The notes below the pieces were generated by a model. The model did no database searches and was not told the DNA's origin. It was given only the letters and a program-made list of their open reading frames with translations. From Lentinula raphanica (Eukaryota > Basidiomycota > Agaricomycetes > Agaricales > Omphalotaceae): DNA of 61,904 bases. The number at the start of each line of letters is the position of its first letter. Positions within the stretch are counted from its first letter, which is position 1. The translations under genes were made by a program, and so were the position numbers. Shown here in pieces: positions 52,025-61,904 of this stretch. Location: NCBI GenBank assembly GCA_027919835.1, contig JANVFP010000062.1:1-61904 (forward strand), read 5' to 3'.

Positions 52025-55000
52025 ATGCATCGTTGCAACTTTCTTGATTCCACGAGCACGAAGAGTGGCAAATCCGCTATCGTAACCATGCGCACTACGT
52101 TAAACCCATTCCGTCTTTGGAGACTGTATCTGCATCGCCCATCATATGATCCTGACTCTGTTATTCCCCTTGAAGAACTTGCAAATTCACGAGAAAGCCA
52201 GCTCCGCCGAGAGGTGCACGAGCAGAACTCGGTGGATTCCTTTGCATCAAATGATCCTCCATGGCCATTTCCCAACATGAGCACCTGGAGGATTATGCAG
52301 TGGTTGAACACAGGTACCAACCTCAAATCCGAGGAGGAGGCAAATCGCCTTGTAAAGGATGTCTTGCTTCAACCGGATTTTGTGCCGAGTGATCTTTCTG
52401 GCTTTAGCGCGCAACGCGAAAACAAACGTGTCGATACGGCTGCTTCCACGACTCCTCTCGATGGGTTCCGCCAAACTACTGTCGACATCGAGGTTCCGTC
52501 TGGACGGAAAAATGATCCTGCTGGAACTTTTGCGGTTCCTGGCCTATATTACCGCGACCTTCTCTCAGTGATCAAAGAAGCATTCGCTCATCCTCTGGCT
52601 TTGAAGTATCATCTCTCACCTTTCCGTCTTTTTCATCAGCCATCTGGATCGGAAGAAGCGCACCGTGTTCATGGAGAGTTGTACAACTCGGATGTTTTCA
52701 TTGAAGAACATGACAAGATTCAACGGATATCCCTCCCAGATGATCCCGACTGCAAACAAGAACGTGTGGTTGCTGCTCTCATGTTCTGGTCAGATGGAAC
52801 ACACCTTGCCCAATTTGGGAATGCAAAACTCTGGCCGATATACATGATGTTGGGAAATCTCTCAAAGTATATCCGGTGTCAGCCTAATTCGCAAGCCTGC
52901 CATCACCTTGCATACATACCCTCAGTGAGTCAATTACAATTTTCACTGGTATATATCTCAACCAACGCACAGCTCCCTGATTCCTTCGAAGACTGGGCGA
53001 AAACCTTTTGCGAGAAATGGTCATCCAAATCGCAAAAGGCAGACATCTTGACCCACTGTCGTCGGGAGCTAATGCACGCGGTATGGAGATATCTTCTTAA
53101 CGATGACTTCATTCATGCATACAAGTATGGGATTGTTATTGTGTGTGCTGATGGGGTAAAACGTCGAATCTTTCCTCGCATTTTCACTTACTCAGCGGAC
53201 TATCCTGAAAAGTATGTATCCTTGACATTACTTGTCACTGTTCTACTCATATAATATATCATACAGGGTTTTGCTTGCCACCATTCGGGATAAGGGATTA
53301 TGCCCGTGCCCCCGATGCTTCATACCGAAGTCTCACCTCAATCGGCTCGGTGTAGATTTACGATTTCGCATCTCACAAACTCGGACCTTCCTGATCAACA
53401 AAGTCAATCAGGCACGAAGACTCATTTATACTGCTGGAGCAGCGATTGGTGGCAAATATGTTCAAGACCTACTCAAAGAGAGTTCATCTGTTCCTACACT
53501 GGTAAGTGGATACCGAACATGATTCTGCCGCTTTGTACTCCACAATTGACAAAGAATGCTTTCGTTGATCGCCTTGGATCGGGCTTCAATGTTTCGCAGA
53601 TGCTTGTTGTGGACCTCATGCATGAATTTGAACTCGGAGTGTGGAAAATGCTCTTTGTTCATGCTATCCGTCTTCTTCATGCTTTACCCGATGGCGCTGA
53701 AAAGATAGAATCACTCGATGAAAGGTATGCCTGTTTTCTACATCAATGAGTAAAGCTTGACCAATTTTGTAGATTTCGAAATACGCCAACATTCGGAGAC
53801 TCGACTATCAGACGTTTTTCTGCCAATTCATCTGAAATGAAGAAGATGGCAGCCCGAGATTTTGAGGATCTACTTCAGGTGAGCTACTACGTCCATATGA
53901 TATCCATTCCTTTCACTGTAGTACTCATAGTGTTCGATTCCGGCATTCGAGGGATTATTCCCTGGAGACCACAATGCCCGGTTCATGAAGCTCTTGTATC
54001 GGAGTGCAGAGTGGCATGCACTTGCGAAGCTCCGTATGCACAGTGACCCTACCTTGGATCGGCTCGACAAACTCACTATCGAGTTTGGGCGTTTGATGCG
54101 AGAATTCTGTGAAGTGACCCGTGTCGATTTCAACACACTCGAACTTCCGCGCGAAGTCCAGGCTCGTATTCGACGTCAAGCTGATAGTCCTAATCAAGCA
54201 TCTTCAACATCGACACGGAAGTCAAGATTTCTAAATCTCCTGACATACAAGTTCCACGCTCTCGGCGACTATGTTAAAACTATCCGGCTGTTCGGGACCA
54301 CTGATTCTTACTCTACCCAAATAGTGCGTCGTGGTTCACATACTGACCTCTCAGTTCTTGATATCTATTAACAGGGCGAGCTTGCTCACCGCTTGGTGAA
54401 GAAATTCTATGCCCTCACGAACAAACGTCAGGCAGCTTCTCAAATTGGGAAGCGATATCGTCGTGAAAGGATTCTGAATCAAGGCAAACTTCGCAGACGC
54501 TCAAAGTCTGAATCTGCGGTGCACAATCACAGGAAATCTTCTACCTCCTATTCACATGCACACCAGGTTGCCTTTTCTGCAAGCCAATCACTGGATGAAC
54601 GTATACTCGAAGCTCATCATCAGGTGTCAATTACTCGCAATCACCCAATCTGCATGACCCAGTTTCTCCAAGAGTCACCATTCGATCCTGCGAAGAAGGT
54701 ATGTAGAAAAACCAATGATGTCGTTGATGTACTCATTGCTTCTGATAGAACTTCTTTCCGAAACTTCAGGATCATCTTCTCAGTCGGATTTTGGGCCGCC
54801 AGTTCGATGGCAATGACCGAGAAGAGTTAGGCTTCACAGACGAAGACCGAAACACTGTACGCTTGGTCAATGGGAAGATGTACGCCGCGAAAACCCTGCG
54901 CATCAACTACACCACATACGATATTCGGCGGGACTCTGACAAGATCAATCCACGTACTGATCACTGCATGGTCATGGTTCGTTCACCGGAGACCGCCCCA

Positions 55001-55771
55001 GGTGTTCACCCATACTGGTATGCTCAAGTTCTTGGTATCTTCCATGCCCAAGTCCTTCATGTCGACCATCGAAAAAGTCACTGCTCATCACAACCACAGC
55101 ATATGGAGTTCCTTTGGGTTCGCTGGTTTGGGTCGGAGCCAGGATACCGCTCAGGTTCTAGGAATGCCAAACTTCCGAAGATTGGTTTCGTTCCCGAGAG
55201 TGATGACATGGCGTTTGGTTTTCTTGATCCATCTGTCCTAATTCGGGCATGTCATCTCATACCAGCTTTCGTCGGTGACAAAACAACAGATCTTTTGGAC
55301 TTCTCAAATTCGGCAGGACGGAAAGTAGGATCTGACTCTGACTGGCTGAACTATTATGTGAACATGTATGTGGTCAATTGTTTTGCCATACATTACTCTA
55401 AGATTGAAGTTGACAGCTTTGTGGACCGTGATATGTTCATGCGTTACTTCCCTGGAGGTGGCATCGGTCATTCTTTTATACCAGTTGATGACGAAACGGA
55501 TGAAACACAAGAAGCAGGTGTTGCGGATGATGGTTTAGATGATACCCAAAGACATTGTCCGCTGGACTATCAGTCTTTACTCGACCCTCCAACCGAATTT
55601 CTAGATGATTCAGACGAAGGTGAAGACAAGGGAGATACTCATAGCAATAGCAGTGACTGGAATAGCAGTGGTGAATCTGACATTGACAATGACTGCGACA
55701 GCTCGGACTCATTGGGTGCGGATGATGGTGAAGGCACAGACGTGGATGATAGTGGATATGCAACAGCGTAA
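52025..55771 (+). CDS. Plavaka (KDZ superfamily) transposase, copy 2, lacking the N-terminal finger
   Basis: Homology to copy 1 begins at about 52085 (LNPFRLWRLYLHRPSYDPD) and continues to the acidic tail without frameshifts I can see; about nine short introns at conserved positions. Core blocks: TTVDIEVPSG, VVAALMFWSDGTHLAQFGNAK, CPCPRC, VVDLMHEFELGVWK, LLYRSAEWHALAKL, TYKFHALGDYV, HPYWYAQVLGIFH and VDRDMFMRYFPGGGIGH. The N-terminal C2H2-like finger and linker of copy 1 are missing and the ATG at 52025 lies only 49 bp from the DUF6698-like frame, so the shared promoter is also gone. The catalytic core looks intact, but expression is doubtful. Confidence 0.82.
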
Positions 55772-55828
55772 TGCGTAGTAGAATTCCAATAAAAATATGT
55801 TCCGCTACTACTATCGCCTGACGCAGAA

Positions 55829-56552
55829 TCATTGAGTGCCGGTGGTAGGAGGGAACTTCGCGGCACTGTCAAGAATAGCCTTGGTTATTTCACCAGCCCG
55901 TTGCCAATTACTCTGTTGCTCCCGGAGAGCCCTCACTTCAGCCTTCAGTTCCGCCTCACGATTTGCACCATCCTCCAAATGACCCATTAACTTAGCCTCT
56001 CGATCGGCACCATCCCGCAAATATCCCTTCAACCGTTGAATTTTTTTCTTCGAAATGTTGAGATTGTTGTCCCGCTTCTGAACTTTGAGTGCGAGGTGGA
56101 GCGCAACATCAGCGACAGTCTCAAGAGATTGTGGCGCAAGAGTGGTCTCAGCATCTTGTTGACTCGCATTCTTGGTATATCGTCGTGGCTCTCCATCACT
56201 GCTGAAACCAACGCCAGCTCTGATGATCAAATCATAGTCAGTCGTCTGTACTAACCACAGACCCGAAGTATTCACGCACCGTTCAAGCAATTCGGGGGTT
56301 CTTGGAGAGTAGCCAGAACAATCGTCTTCAGTATCGGAAGTATTCACGCTATTGGCTCTGAGGGAATCACATTGCACAGAGAATAAGTAAACTTGGGCTA
56401 CTTGGCAGGAATAAGTCTTGCAACACGTACAGCTTTTTGAGGTTGGTGTCAATGCACATGAGCGGTTTGGCCCTCTTGCGTGGCGTGACAGGATGCATAT
56501 CAGAGGCAATTCTCTTGCTCTGAGGCGAGGATGTAGATGGTGACAAGGTCAT
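55829..56552 (-). CDS. Plavaka cassette 2: convergent coiled-coil protein
   Basis: ATG near 56552 (MTLSPSTSSPQSKR), a short intron after about 40 codons, then an acidic middle (NTSDTEDDCSGYSPRTPELLE) and a long charged coiled coil (ALKVQKRDNNLNISKKK ... REAELKAEVRALREQQSNWQR) ending ...PPTTGTQ. The first exon has a basic PRKRAKP stretch that could be a nuclear localisation signal. Stop codon 57 bp from the transposase stop, convergent, as in cassette 1. Function unknown; the splice model is partial. Confidence 0.6.
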
Positions 56553-57330
56553 GAAAGTAAGAGGCAGCGATGCAGTGGTTGCTAGACTACTGTGACCATA
56601 TTTGACGCCAGGTTTGTTGGATGAGCAGAAGCAAGAATAGCATCGATGATCATGCATGCGAATTTAGGAAACCCATCTCAATACATGATATCTGCCACTC
56701 ATAATTGTTAGAGAATGAACATTGAATGATAACCGTATAACATACTGATTGCTGGATTACAATCCATTTGGATACCATCTCACACTTATTTGACATTGAC
56801 TACTCGAAGTAATATGAGTCTATGATGGCAACTCAATGTTATCCAGGTCCTTTATTCTATAAGTATTATCATGTATGATATTCCAATGTATTCGACTCGA
56901 ATCATGATACGTATGATCCTTTGGAGCCATGCGATGGCATGTTTTCCCCACTTTACTGATGTTGCATTTCTATACCTTGTTCAGGTTACGACCTGTTTGA
57001 GTAAAAAGGGAAAGGAAGACATCATTATATTTGATTCTCTTGAAAATATATTCTGGAACTCATCCGGTGAATGTTTGCCTTTACAACGACACCCTTGAGA
57101 AACTTTCGAGACAAGGAATAGAAATTTGCTTCACTTGGAGCGTAAAACATCAATAGGTGTCCTGTTTATCAGCCACAATGTGAATGTACCATAACTACTA
57201 TGTATTCCCATCCAATGCAAATTATTCTTACCTCCTCTCCAAATTTCCAGTGTGAAAGAGTCGGAGACTGTCGCGCAAGCGCGGCGCTACCGGTGCCCGT
57301 ACAGGCCTGTACAGGCCCGTACTAGTGCAT
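56553..57330. other. Intergenic region between Plavaka cassette 2 and secreted-gene copy 2
   Basis: No gene seen. Near its right end is a GC-rich patch with the 14-bp palindrome GTACAGGCCTGTAC (57299-57312) followed by CAGGCCCGTAC, 19 bp before a TATAAA box. This may be an upstream regulatory site of the gene at 57455; gene 1 at 28239 lacks it. Confidence 0.4.
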
Positions 57331-57336
57331 TATAAA
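57331..57336 (+). promoter_or_regulatory. TATA box of secreted-protein gene 2
   Basis: TATAAA within GCATTATAAA, 124 bp before the ATG, matching the paralogue's promoter (28110-28115). Confidence 0.65.
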
Positions 57337-57454
57337 TTCACTCGATATTCCCTTGTCTTTCTCAGCTCCCGGTTAGCCTACTTCGTACTCCTTTGCTGGT
57401 CAAAGACGCGACTTTCATCCTCGACAAAAAAATCTCACTATCACACACCCAAAG

Positions 57455-57888
57455 ATGGTCTTACTATTTGCACTTTCCTGTCATTGCCGTTCTGGCATCA
57501 ATTCCAAAAACTCTTTCGCTATCCTCCTCATCCTTGGGCTGGTTTCGCTTGCATGTGCTAGCCCTATCAAAGCTCGTGGCAACACAGAAGTTGTAAGTCG
57601 TGCATAGTTCGAGTTCAATTCTAGAATTAGCGTTCAATGCTCACTGATCTCATTGTAGAATCCATCTCAACAAAAGAGTGCTGCGAGTGCATCTCATGGG
57701 GAAGGACAATTGTCCGTATTAACCTTTCCATACAGAATCATTTATGAGTCGGTTAAGGAAGAGGACACTATGATCTACTCCGACGAGTCAGCAGTGGTAT
57801 CCAAATTCTTCGCGTTGGCAGAGATGCCCATGCCCCCAACCCTAGATGAGCGCTCTGTTCCAAAACGGCGTAAAGGCTACGGAATCGG
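57455..57888 (+). pseudogene. Secreted-protein gene 2, interrupted by Gypsy-2 copy 2
   Basis: Exon 1 (57455-57592) is 138 nt, the same as the paralogue's, and encodes a similar signal peptide (AILLILGLVSLACA/SPIKARGN). A GT-AG intron (57593-57658) leads to exon 2, which is hydrophilic (LTFPYRIIYESVKEED ... VPKRRKGYGIG) and runs into the LTR at 57889. The reading frame ends 11 codons inside the LTR. The 5' leader is conserved with gene 1, while the mature part has diverged strongly. Insertion has removed the C-terminus, so a null or truncated secreted peptide. Confidence 0.75.
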
Positions 57889-60030
57889 TGTTGCGCGGTT
57901 TTTCCGCGCAGGCGTGCAATGATCAAAAAGATCAACTTAGACCGTTGCATAGTATCAATAAGGACTGTAGTGAGCCCGAACTAGCAGTCAAACTTGTATC
58001 AGTATAAGCTAGGATACAGATCCTTTGGCAGGATCAGCCATGAATATCCACTTAGAGCTATTGCTCGCACCCTTGGTCGGGGATCCTTCAAGAATGCTGA
58101 CTACTGGTACGAGCACACCAAGGGAATATCGACTTAGTATCAAGATCTGCCGGATCGGCACAACTGAGTTTGGTACTTGGCTGTGATGACGGAAATTTCA
58201 CTTGATCTAGCAGATCAGACACGATGAGAGCATATCCGGACGAGTTACCACACGGAAACCCTACGCAAAGTAGCGGAAACCGTCGGAAACATGATGATCT
58301 AGTATTTCCGTGGCAGTACGGGTGAAACCCGCAGCGGAAACACGCATACGTTCAAGTTCTAAACTGGGATATAGCGTATGCTATGTACAGCTTTGACCAG
58401 CACTCACGGAAACGCGCGGAAACCTACGGAAAACACTTCTGAAGCATTTATCTTCGTTGTCCGCTCCAGAACACCAGGCTATATGCATACCGTTCGAAAG
58501 CTACGGACCAGACCTACTTGATCCGCGAGATCAACCACTGTTACGAGTCTATCTCATTAACTTGGGGAGACCACTACTATTCCGCGGAAGCAAATTCGTC
58601 GGAAACACTTGAGCACCACGGGCAGGAGCCACTCTGACGAGTTAGGCACCCTAGCATGTGGATGCCGCACAGACCATGGTCGGAACTTGCTTGGTCTTCT
58701 AGATCTGGCGAAAGTACGACGAACTACGGACAAGTTTCATATTTTTCTCGGTTTTCCTTACTATTTCCTTGCGTGTTTGTATCGTTTCAGTCATATTTTA
58801 CTATTTAAGTGTATATTATCGGACTCCGTCCGTAGAAATAGCTAGATCTACTAGATCAAGGACAAATACGGGTATTGGACTTTTCGTAGTGTACTTAAAG
58901 ACCTGTATCCGCACAAATGAAACAAGTTTCGCGCCCAGATCTCTCTGAACTGGTAATCCTTTTCATCCATACGTGGGAGTAAAGGCTTCTAAGCCGTACC
59001 GGACCTTGCAGATTAAGTGTGTTACTTCATCGCGATAAGCCCGACTTTTGAGTGGTTTGACTTGGTGTCTGTCACTTGCTAGTTGAAGGTAGACTCCGTT
59101 CCGGAGATACAGAGGACTTGGTCTCAGGTTGTGCCGAGTGAACGTGCAGAGTTTTGGTGGCTCTGTTCAAGTTGACACGTAGTGATTGGTGATCTGCGTG
59201 ATCTTCGAGGTTTTACTGAGAATAGTGATCAGTACTGCTTCACCCGGGAGCGGAATCGATTGGTCTGCCATAAAGTCTGGTACCCCGTTGCTTTCCGAGC
59301 CTAAAAACCCTTATCCGAGTGGAAGCCACTCACAACAAACCCCTTAGTCCAGATCTTACGACTGGTATATCCGTGTCATTTCGTTCTGCTGACCAGTATT
59401 GCTGATCTAAAAGATCTTACAAGACTGCGTTCGACTTGAGATATAAGATAGTGCGGAATCTCTGACAACGCCCCACACCTCGCTATAAATACAATTTGAT
59501 TGACGAATCCGTGAAGTCGTACTCTGTGTTCGTGCTAAGTGACCTGTCATAAGGCATTATACTAAGAACCGACTTTATACCTCGTTATCTGGAGCCCACC
59601 GCGAGGGGTGGAATCTATATTTTGGTCGAACTCGAGAGATCTTCTTGATTTCTCAAAACTACTGCCTTTGATCGAATTTATTTGATCATTAAAAATAGCT
59701 CCAAGAGCTACTCGGACTTCGAAGAACGCGGGCTCAGCAGATTTCTTTGATCCAGCGATACAAGCTTCAGATCAGCGAAAGCGCGCAGCAAAGAAACCCT
59801 CTGTACCTGTTTACGATCCGAGAAACCTCGGAAGAGCGAGTACAAGCAATCCAGATAACGGGAGAGCTCCTAGACCATCTTCGGAACAACCAGTAACGAA
59901 GAGATCTAACGTAGTGCCAGGAAACGGTAGACAAAAGGCAGCTACTGTTGGACCAGATCCGCAATCTAGTTCAGATCCTACATTACAACCCGAACCATTT
60001 GATTTGATACGACTGTTTTTACCCAACAAT
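57889..60030 (+). repeat. Gypsy-2 copy 2 5' LTR plus leader (boundary unresolved)
   Basis: Same sequence as 44746-46886 in reverse complement. Seven GATC-N5-GATC hairpins fall between 57921 and 59416. TGGAGCCCACCG near 59591 is one possible primer-binding site but lacks a clean CA-ended LTR before it. The gag frame is open from about 59690, before any ATG. Confidence 0.65.
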
Positions 60031-61602
60031 ATGTCCGAAGTACATAACGGAAATGATCAGGGAGCCGCGGGAGCGAATGCTAACGCACCAGCAAACCCGG
60101 CTGCCCAACAAAAACGACCGGAGGATCAACTCGACATCATAAGGATGCTTGGTCCTCCTGAACTGACTCCTGCGGAACAAGCAGAGTATAACAATACCAA
60201 GTTTCCGCTTACGCACAAAACTGCTATGATCCTGGACTTGGCCAACCCGAGCATGATCCCCGAGTGGGTGAGGTTCTGTTTGAACACGTTCCAGGCTACG
60301 GAAGTTACCTCCGAGAAGGTGAAGATGCAAAAGATCTTTTCTTGGATGACCCTTCAGACCAAGCAGGCTCTCGAGCATCTTCCCGGCGCGCAGGAGGGAA
60401 GGGAAGACGCGGACTGTTTCCTGCGTTCCCTGTGTGAAAGATTCCCGGCATCCCTAGGGAGACCAATGGGTTCGAAGAATACGCTCTTGCAGATCGTACA
60501 GAACTATGCTCCTTTGGGTGTCCGAGACGGAGATAGGTTGCTCGGATATTGTTTGTTGATGGAGGTAGAAGCCAATAAGTTGTTGAAACCGCCTCCGGCG
60601 ATAGGAAACACGGAATTGGTGTCTCTTTTCCTGTCAGCATTCGATGACGAGTTACGGAAAGCTGTGAATCGTAAGGTTCAACAGCAGGTACCTGCTTTCC
60701 GCGTAGAGAAACGTCGGGTCGATGATCCATATCTGTTCATAGAGTACAAGGAAGCAGCAGAGGCCGTAGCAAGGCACCCACCCTTGGAATCGTTGTACCG
60801 GACGGTAACAAGTCGGGATGGCGTGGTCTTCAATGCGGAAACCCACTCAAGAGGAGGTGTATACGTTCCGATTGGTGGTCCTCCGGTGATCAAAGAAGAA
60901 GTACCGGATCTCTCGCATTTCTTCCGGTCTCCAGCTAAGCCCGTTGAAGTGAAACGAGAGGCGTCCGAGGAAACGGAAAGAGCACTAGCTGCAAATAGGG
61001 ACCAGTACAGTGTGTTGGTCAAAGATTTGGGAGCACTTAAGGCTACCTACAAAGAGGAACTTGAGACGTTGGCTCAAATGCTGGCTAACATCAAGACCGG
61101 AAATGTTCAGCCGGCGCAACGGGTGCAGCCTCATACTGTCGCTTCTGGTAGTAGTAATCCCGGAAACAGTGGGCCTCCCCGCGGAATCATTAACACGAAT
61201 CCGAATAATGCACAAGGTCAAAGGTCTGAGATGTTGTGTTTCCTGTGTCGGGAACCGAACCATATGATGCAAAGTTGTCCAATGTTCTTGGAACTCTTAG
61301 GGAAAGGTTGGATTATGCGTGATCCGCAAGATCCAAAGCGTCTTAAGTTGAAGGATGGGTCTCCGCTACCGAACAACTTCGGAAGTGAGAGTAGATACCA
61401 AAAGATCATAAAATATGGTCAGGCCAAAGGATGGCCCGAGGTTTCGACGATGCTGAACGAGATGATCCCGGACAATGAGGATTACTCGGAACAGTTGGCC
61501 GGATCCCCAGCTTGGATGGTCATTGCCAATCTGGCGGAAATGGTGCAAGGGAGATCTAGCAATGGTGTGGCTACGGTGTACACGAACGAGTCGGGAAACT
61601 GA
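60031..61602 (+). CDS. Gypsy-2 Gag, copy 2
   Basis: ATG at 60031 (MSEVHNGND), stop TGA at 61600-61602. Same layout as copy 1: capsid-like helices, coiled Lys/Glu segment, CCHC knuckle (CFLCREPNHMMQSC) and a GGGAAAC heptamer at the 3' end. Open codons extend upstream of the ATG to about 59690, so an N-terminally extended product from a non-AUG or spliced start is possible. Confidence 0.88.
   Translation: MSEVHNGNDQGAAGANANAPANPAAQQKRPEDQLDIIRMLGPPELTPAEQAEYNNTKFPLTHKTAMILDLANPSMIPEWVRFCLNTFQATEVTSEKVKMQKIFSWMTLQTKQALEHLPGAQEGREDADCFLRSLCERFPASLGRPMGSKNTLLQIVQNYAPLGVRDGDRLLGYCLLMEVEANKLLKPPPAIGNTELVSLFLSAFDDELRKAVNRKVQQQVPAFRVEKRRVDDPYLFIEYKEAAEAVARHPPLESLYRTVTSRDGVVFNAETHSRGGVYVPIGGPPVIKEEVPDLSHFFRSPAKPVEVKREASEETERALAANRDQYSVLVKDLGALKATYKEELETLAQMLANIKTGNVQPAQRVQPHTVASGSSNPGNSGPPRGIINTNPNNAQGQRSEMLCFLCREPNHMMQSCPMFLELLGKGWIMRDPQDPKRLKLKDGSPLPNNFGSESRYQKIIKYGQAKGWPEVSTMLNEMIPDNEDYSEQLAGSPAWMVIANLAEMVQGRSSNGVATVYTNESGN
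61593..61599 (+). promoter_or_regulatory. Gag/pro -1 frameshift heptamer (copy 2)
   Basis: G GGA AAC in the gag frame followed at once by TGA, identical to copy 1. The -1 frame is open into pro. Confidence 0.8.
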
Positions 61603-61610
61603 GGAATCCA

Positions 61611-61904
61611 ATGATTGAGTTGACCTCTGGGCCAAGGACACGGTCTCAGCAACAGGCAACAACTCATGAGGGTGCCCCAAAGCCTAACTCACCAAAAGCA
61701 ATACCTGCCGTCAAGAATAAACGCTTTGACGGGGTGCATATACCCATAGATCGAAATAACCCTAGTAAAAACAAAACATCCGAAAAACCGAAGTCCAATC
61801 CGGACAATTCTACGCCTAATCATGACAGATCTGCTGGATCAGACCCCGATTCTTCTCAATCACTGAGGGAAGCTGCTTTGGAAAGAATACAGTCAGTGAC
61901 CATT
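61611..61904 (+). CDS. Gypsy-2 Pro, copy 2 (partial, runs off the window)
   Basis: ATG eight bases after the gag stop. The 98 visible codons match the disordered N-terminus of copy 1 Pro with few changes (for example Arg for His in NK(H/R)FDGVHIP). The protease domain lies beyond the window edge. Confidence 0.8.
   Translation, partial: MIELTSGPRTRSQQQATTHEGAPKPNSPKAIPAVKNKRFDGVHIPIDRNNPSKNKTSEKPKSNPDNSTPNHDRSAGSDPDSSQSLREAALERIQSVTI

Larger units (their letters stand above)
57889..61904 (+). mobile_element. Gypsy-2 copy 2 (5' part, continues beyond window)
   Basis: Starts TGTTGCGCGG at 57889 inside the secreted-protein gene. Leader/LTR with TATAAATAC near 59488, gag to 61602, and the start of pro. 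It is near-identical to copy 1 (a few residue changes in 562 codons of Gag) and in opposite orientation, 11 kb away. The hairpin sites and the gag/pro slippery heptamer are conserved. Confidence 0.88.

Noticed and set aside
1..61904. tRNA, rRNA or CRISPR-like arrays
   Set aside because: None seen by eye; the regular repeats present are transposon arrays or coding low-complexity.

Overview
The window looks like a transposon-rich stretch of a basidiomycete (probably Agaricomycete) nuclear genome. The evidence is the dense short introns (about 50-70 nt, GT-AG with one GC-AG), Plavaka-type KDZ transposases paired with DUF6698-like genes, a chromodomain Ty3/gypsy element, and tandem BTB genes. There are no bacterial features, CRISPR arrays or rRNA, and I saw no tRNA genes. 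All calls come from reading the sequence; no database search was run, and exon models are by eye.

Layout. (a) 1-2641: degenerate DNA with a small MITE-like inverted-repeat element. (b) 2642-17989: a nested LTR retrotransposon, Gypsy-1, on the minus strand. It has identical-length 394-bp LTRs and a TTTTT target duplication, a giant Gag-PR-RT-RNaseH ORF, integrase with a chromodomain, and an extra 825-aa ORF3. A 3.1-kb almost perfectly palindromic foldback element splits pol. (c) 17990-29000: the main host island: two small tandem membrane-protein genes, two BTB genes, an intact flavocytochrome b2-like gene (15 exons, several microexons) and a secreted-protein gene. (d) 29945-36665: Plavaka cassette 1, made of a DUF6698-like gene (-), a transposase (+) and a coiled-coil ORF (-). 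(e) 36.4-37.3 kb: a spliced plus-strand gene of unknown function. (f) 37508-46886: retroelement Gypsy-2 copy 1 (minus strand; gag, pro, pol, integrase). (g) 46887-50650: repeats and MITEs. (h) 50653-56552: Plavaka cassette 2 with the same three-gene layout. (i) 57455-57888: a second copy of the secreted-protein gene, cut by (j) Gypsy-2 copy 2 (plus strand), which runs off the window at 61904.

Most notable observations: each LTR element carries its own family of short dispersed hairpins in coding and non-coding parts (GGTGCT-N3-AAGCAC in Gypsy-1; GATC-N5-GATC in Gypsy-2, at least 21 copies in 10 kb against about 0.15 expected). Gypsy-2 has two canonical -1 frameshift heptamers, each directly followed by the stop codon, at gag/pro and pro/pol. 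The Plavaka cassette has the same three-gene architecture twice. ORF3 of Gypsy-1 is a large accessory protein I do not recognise.
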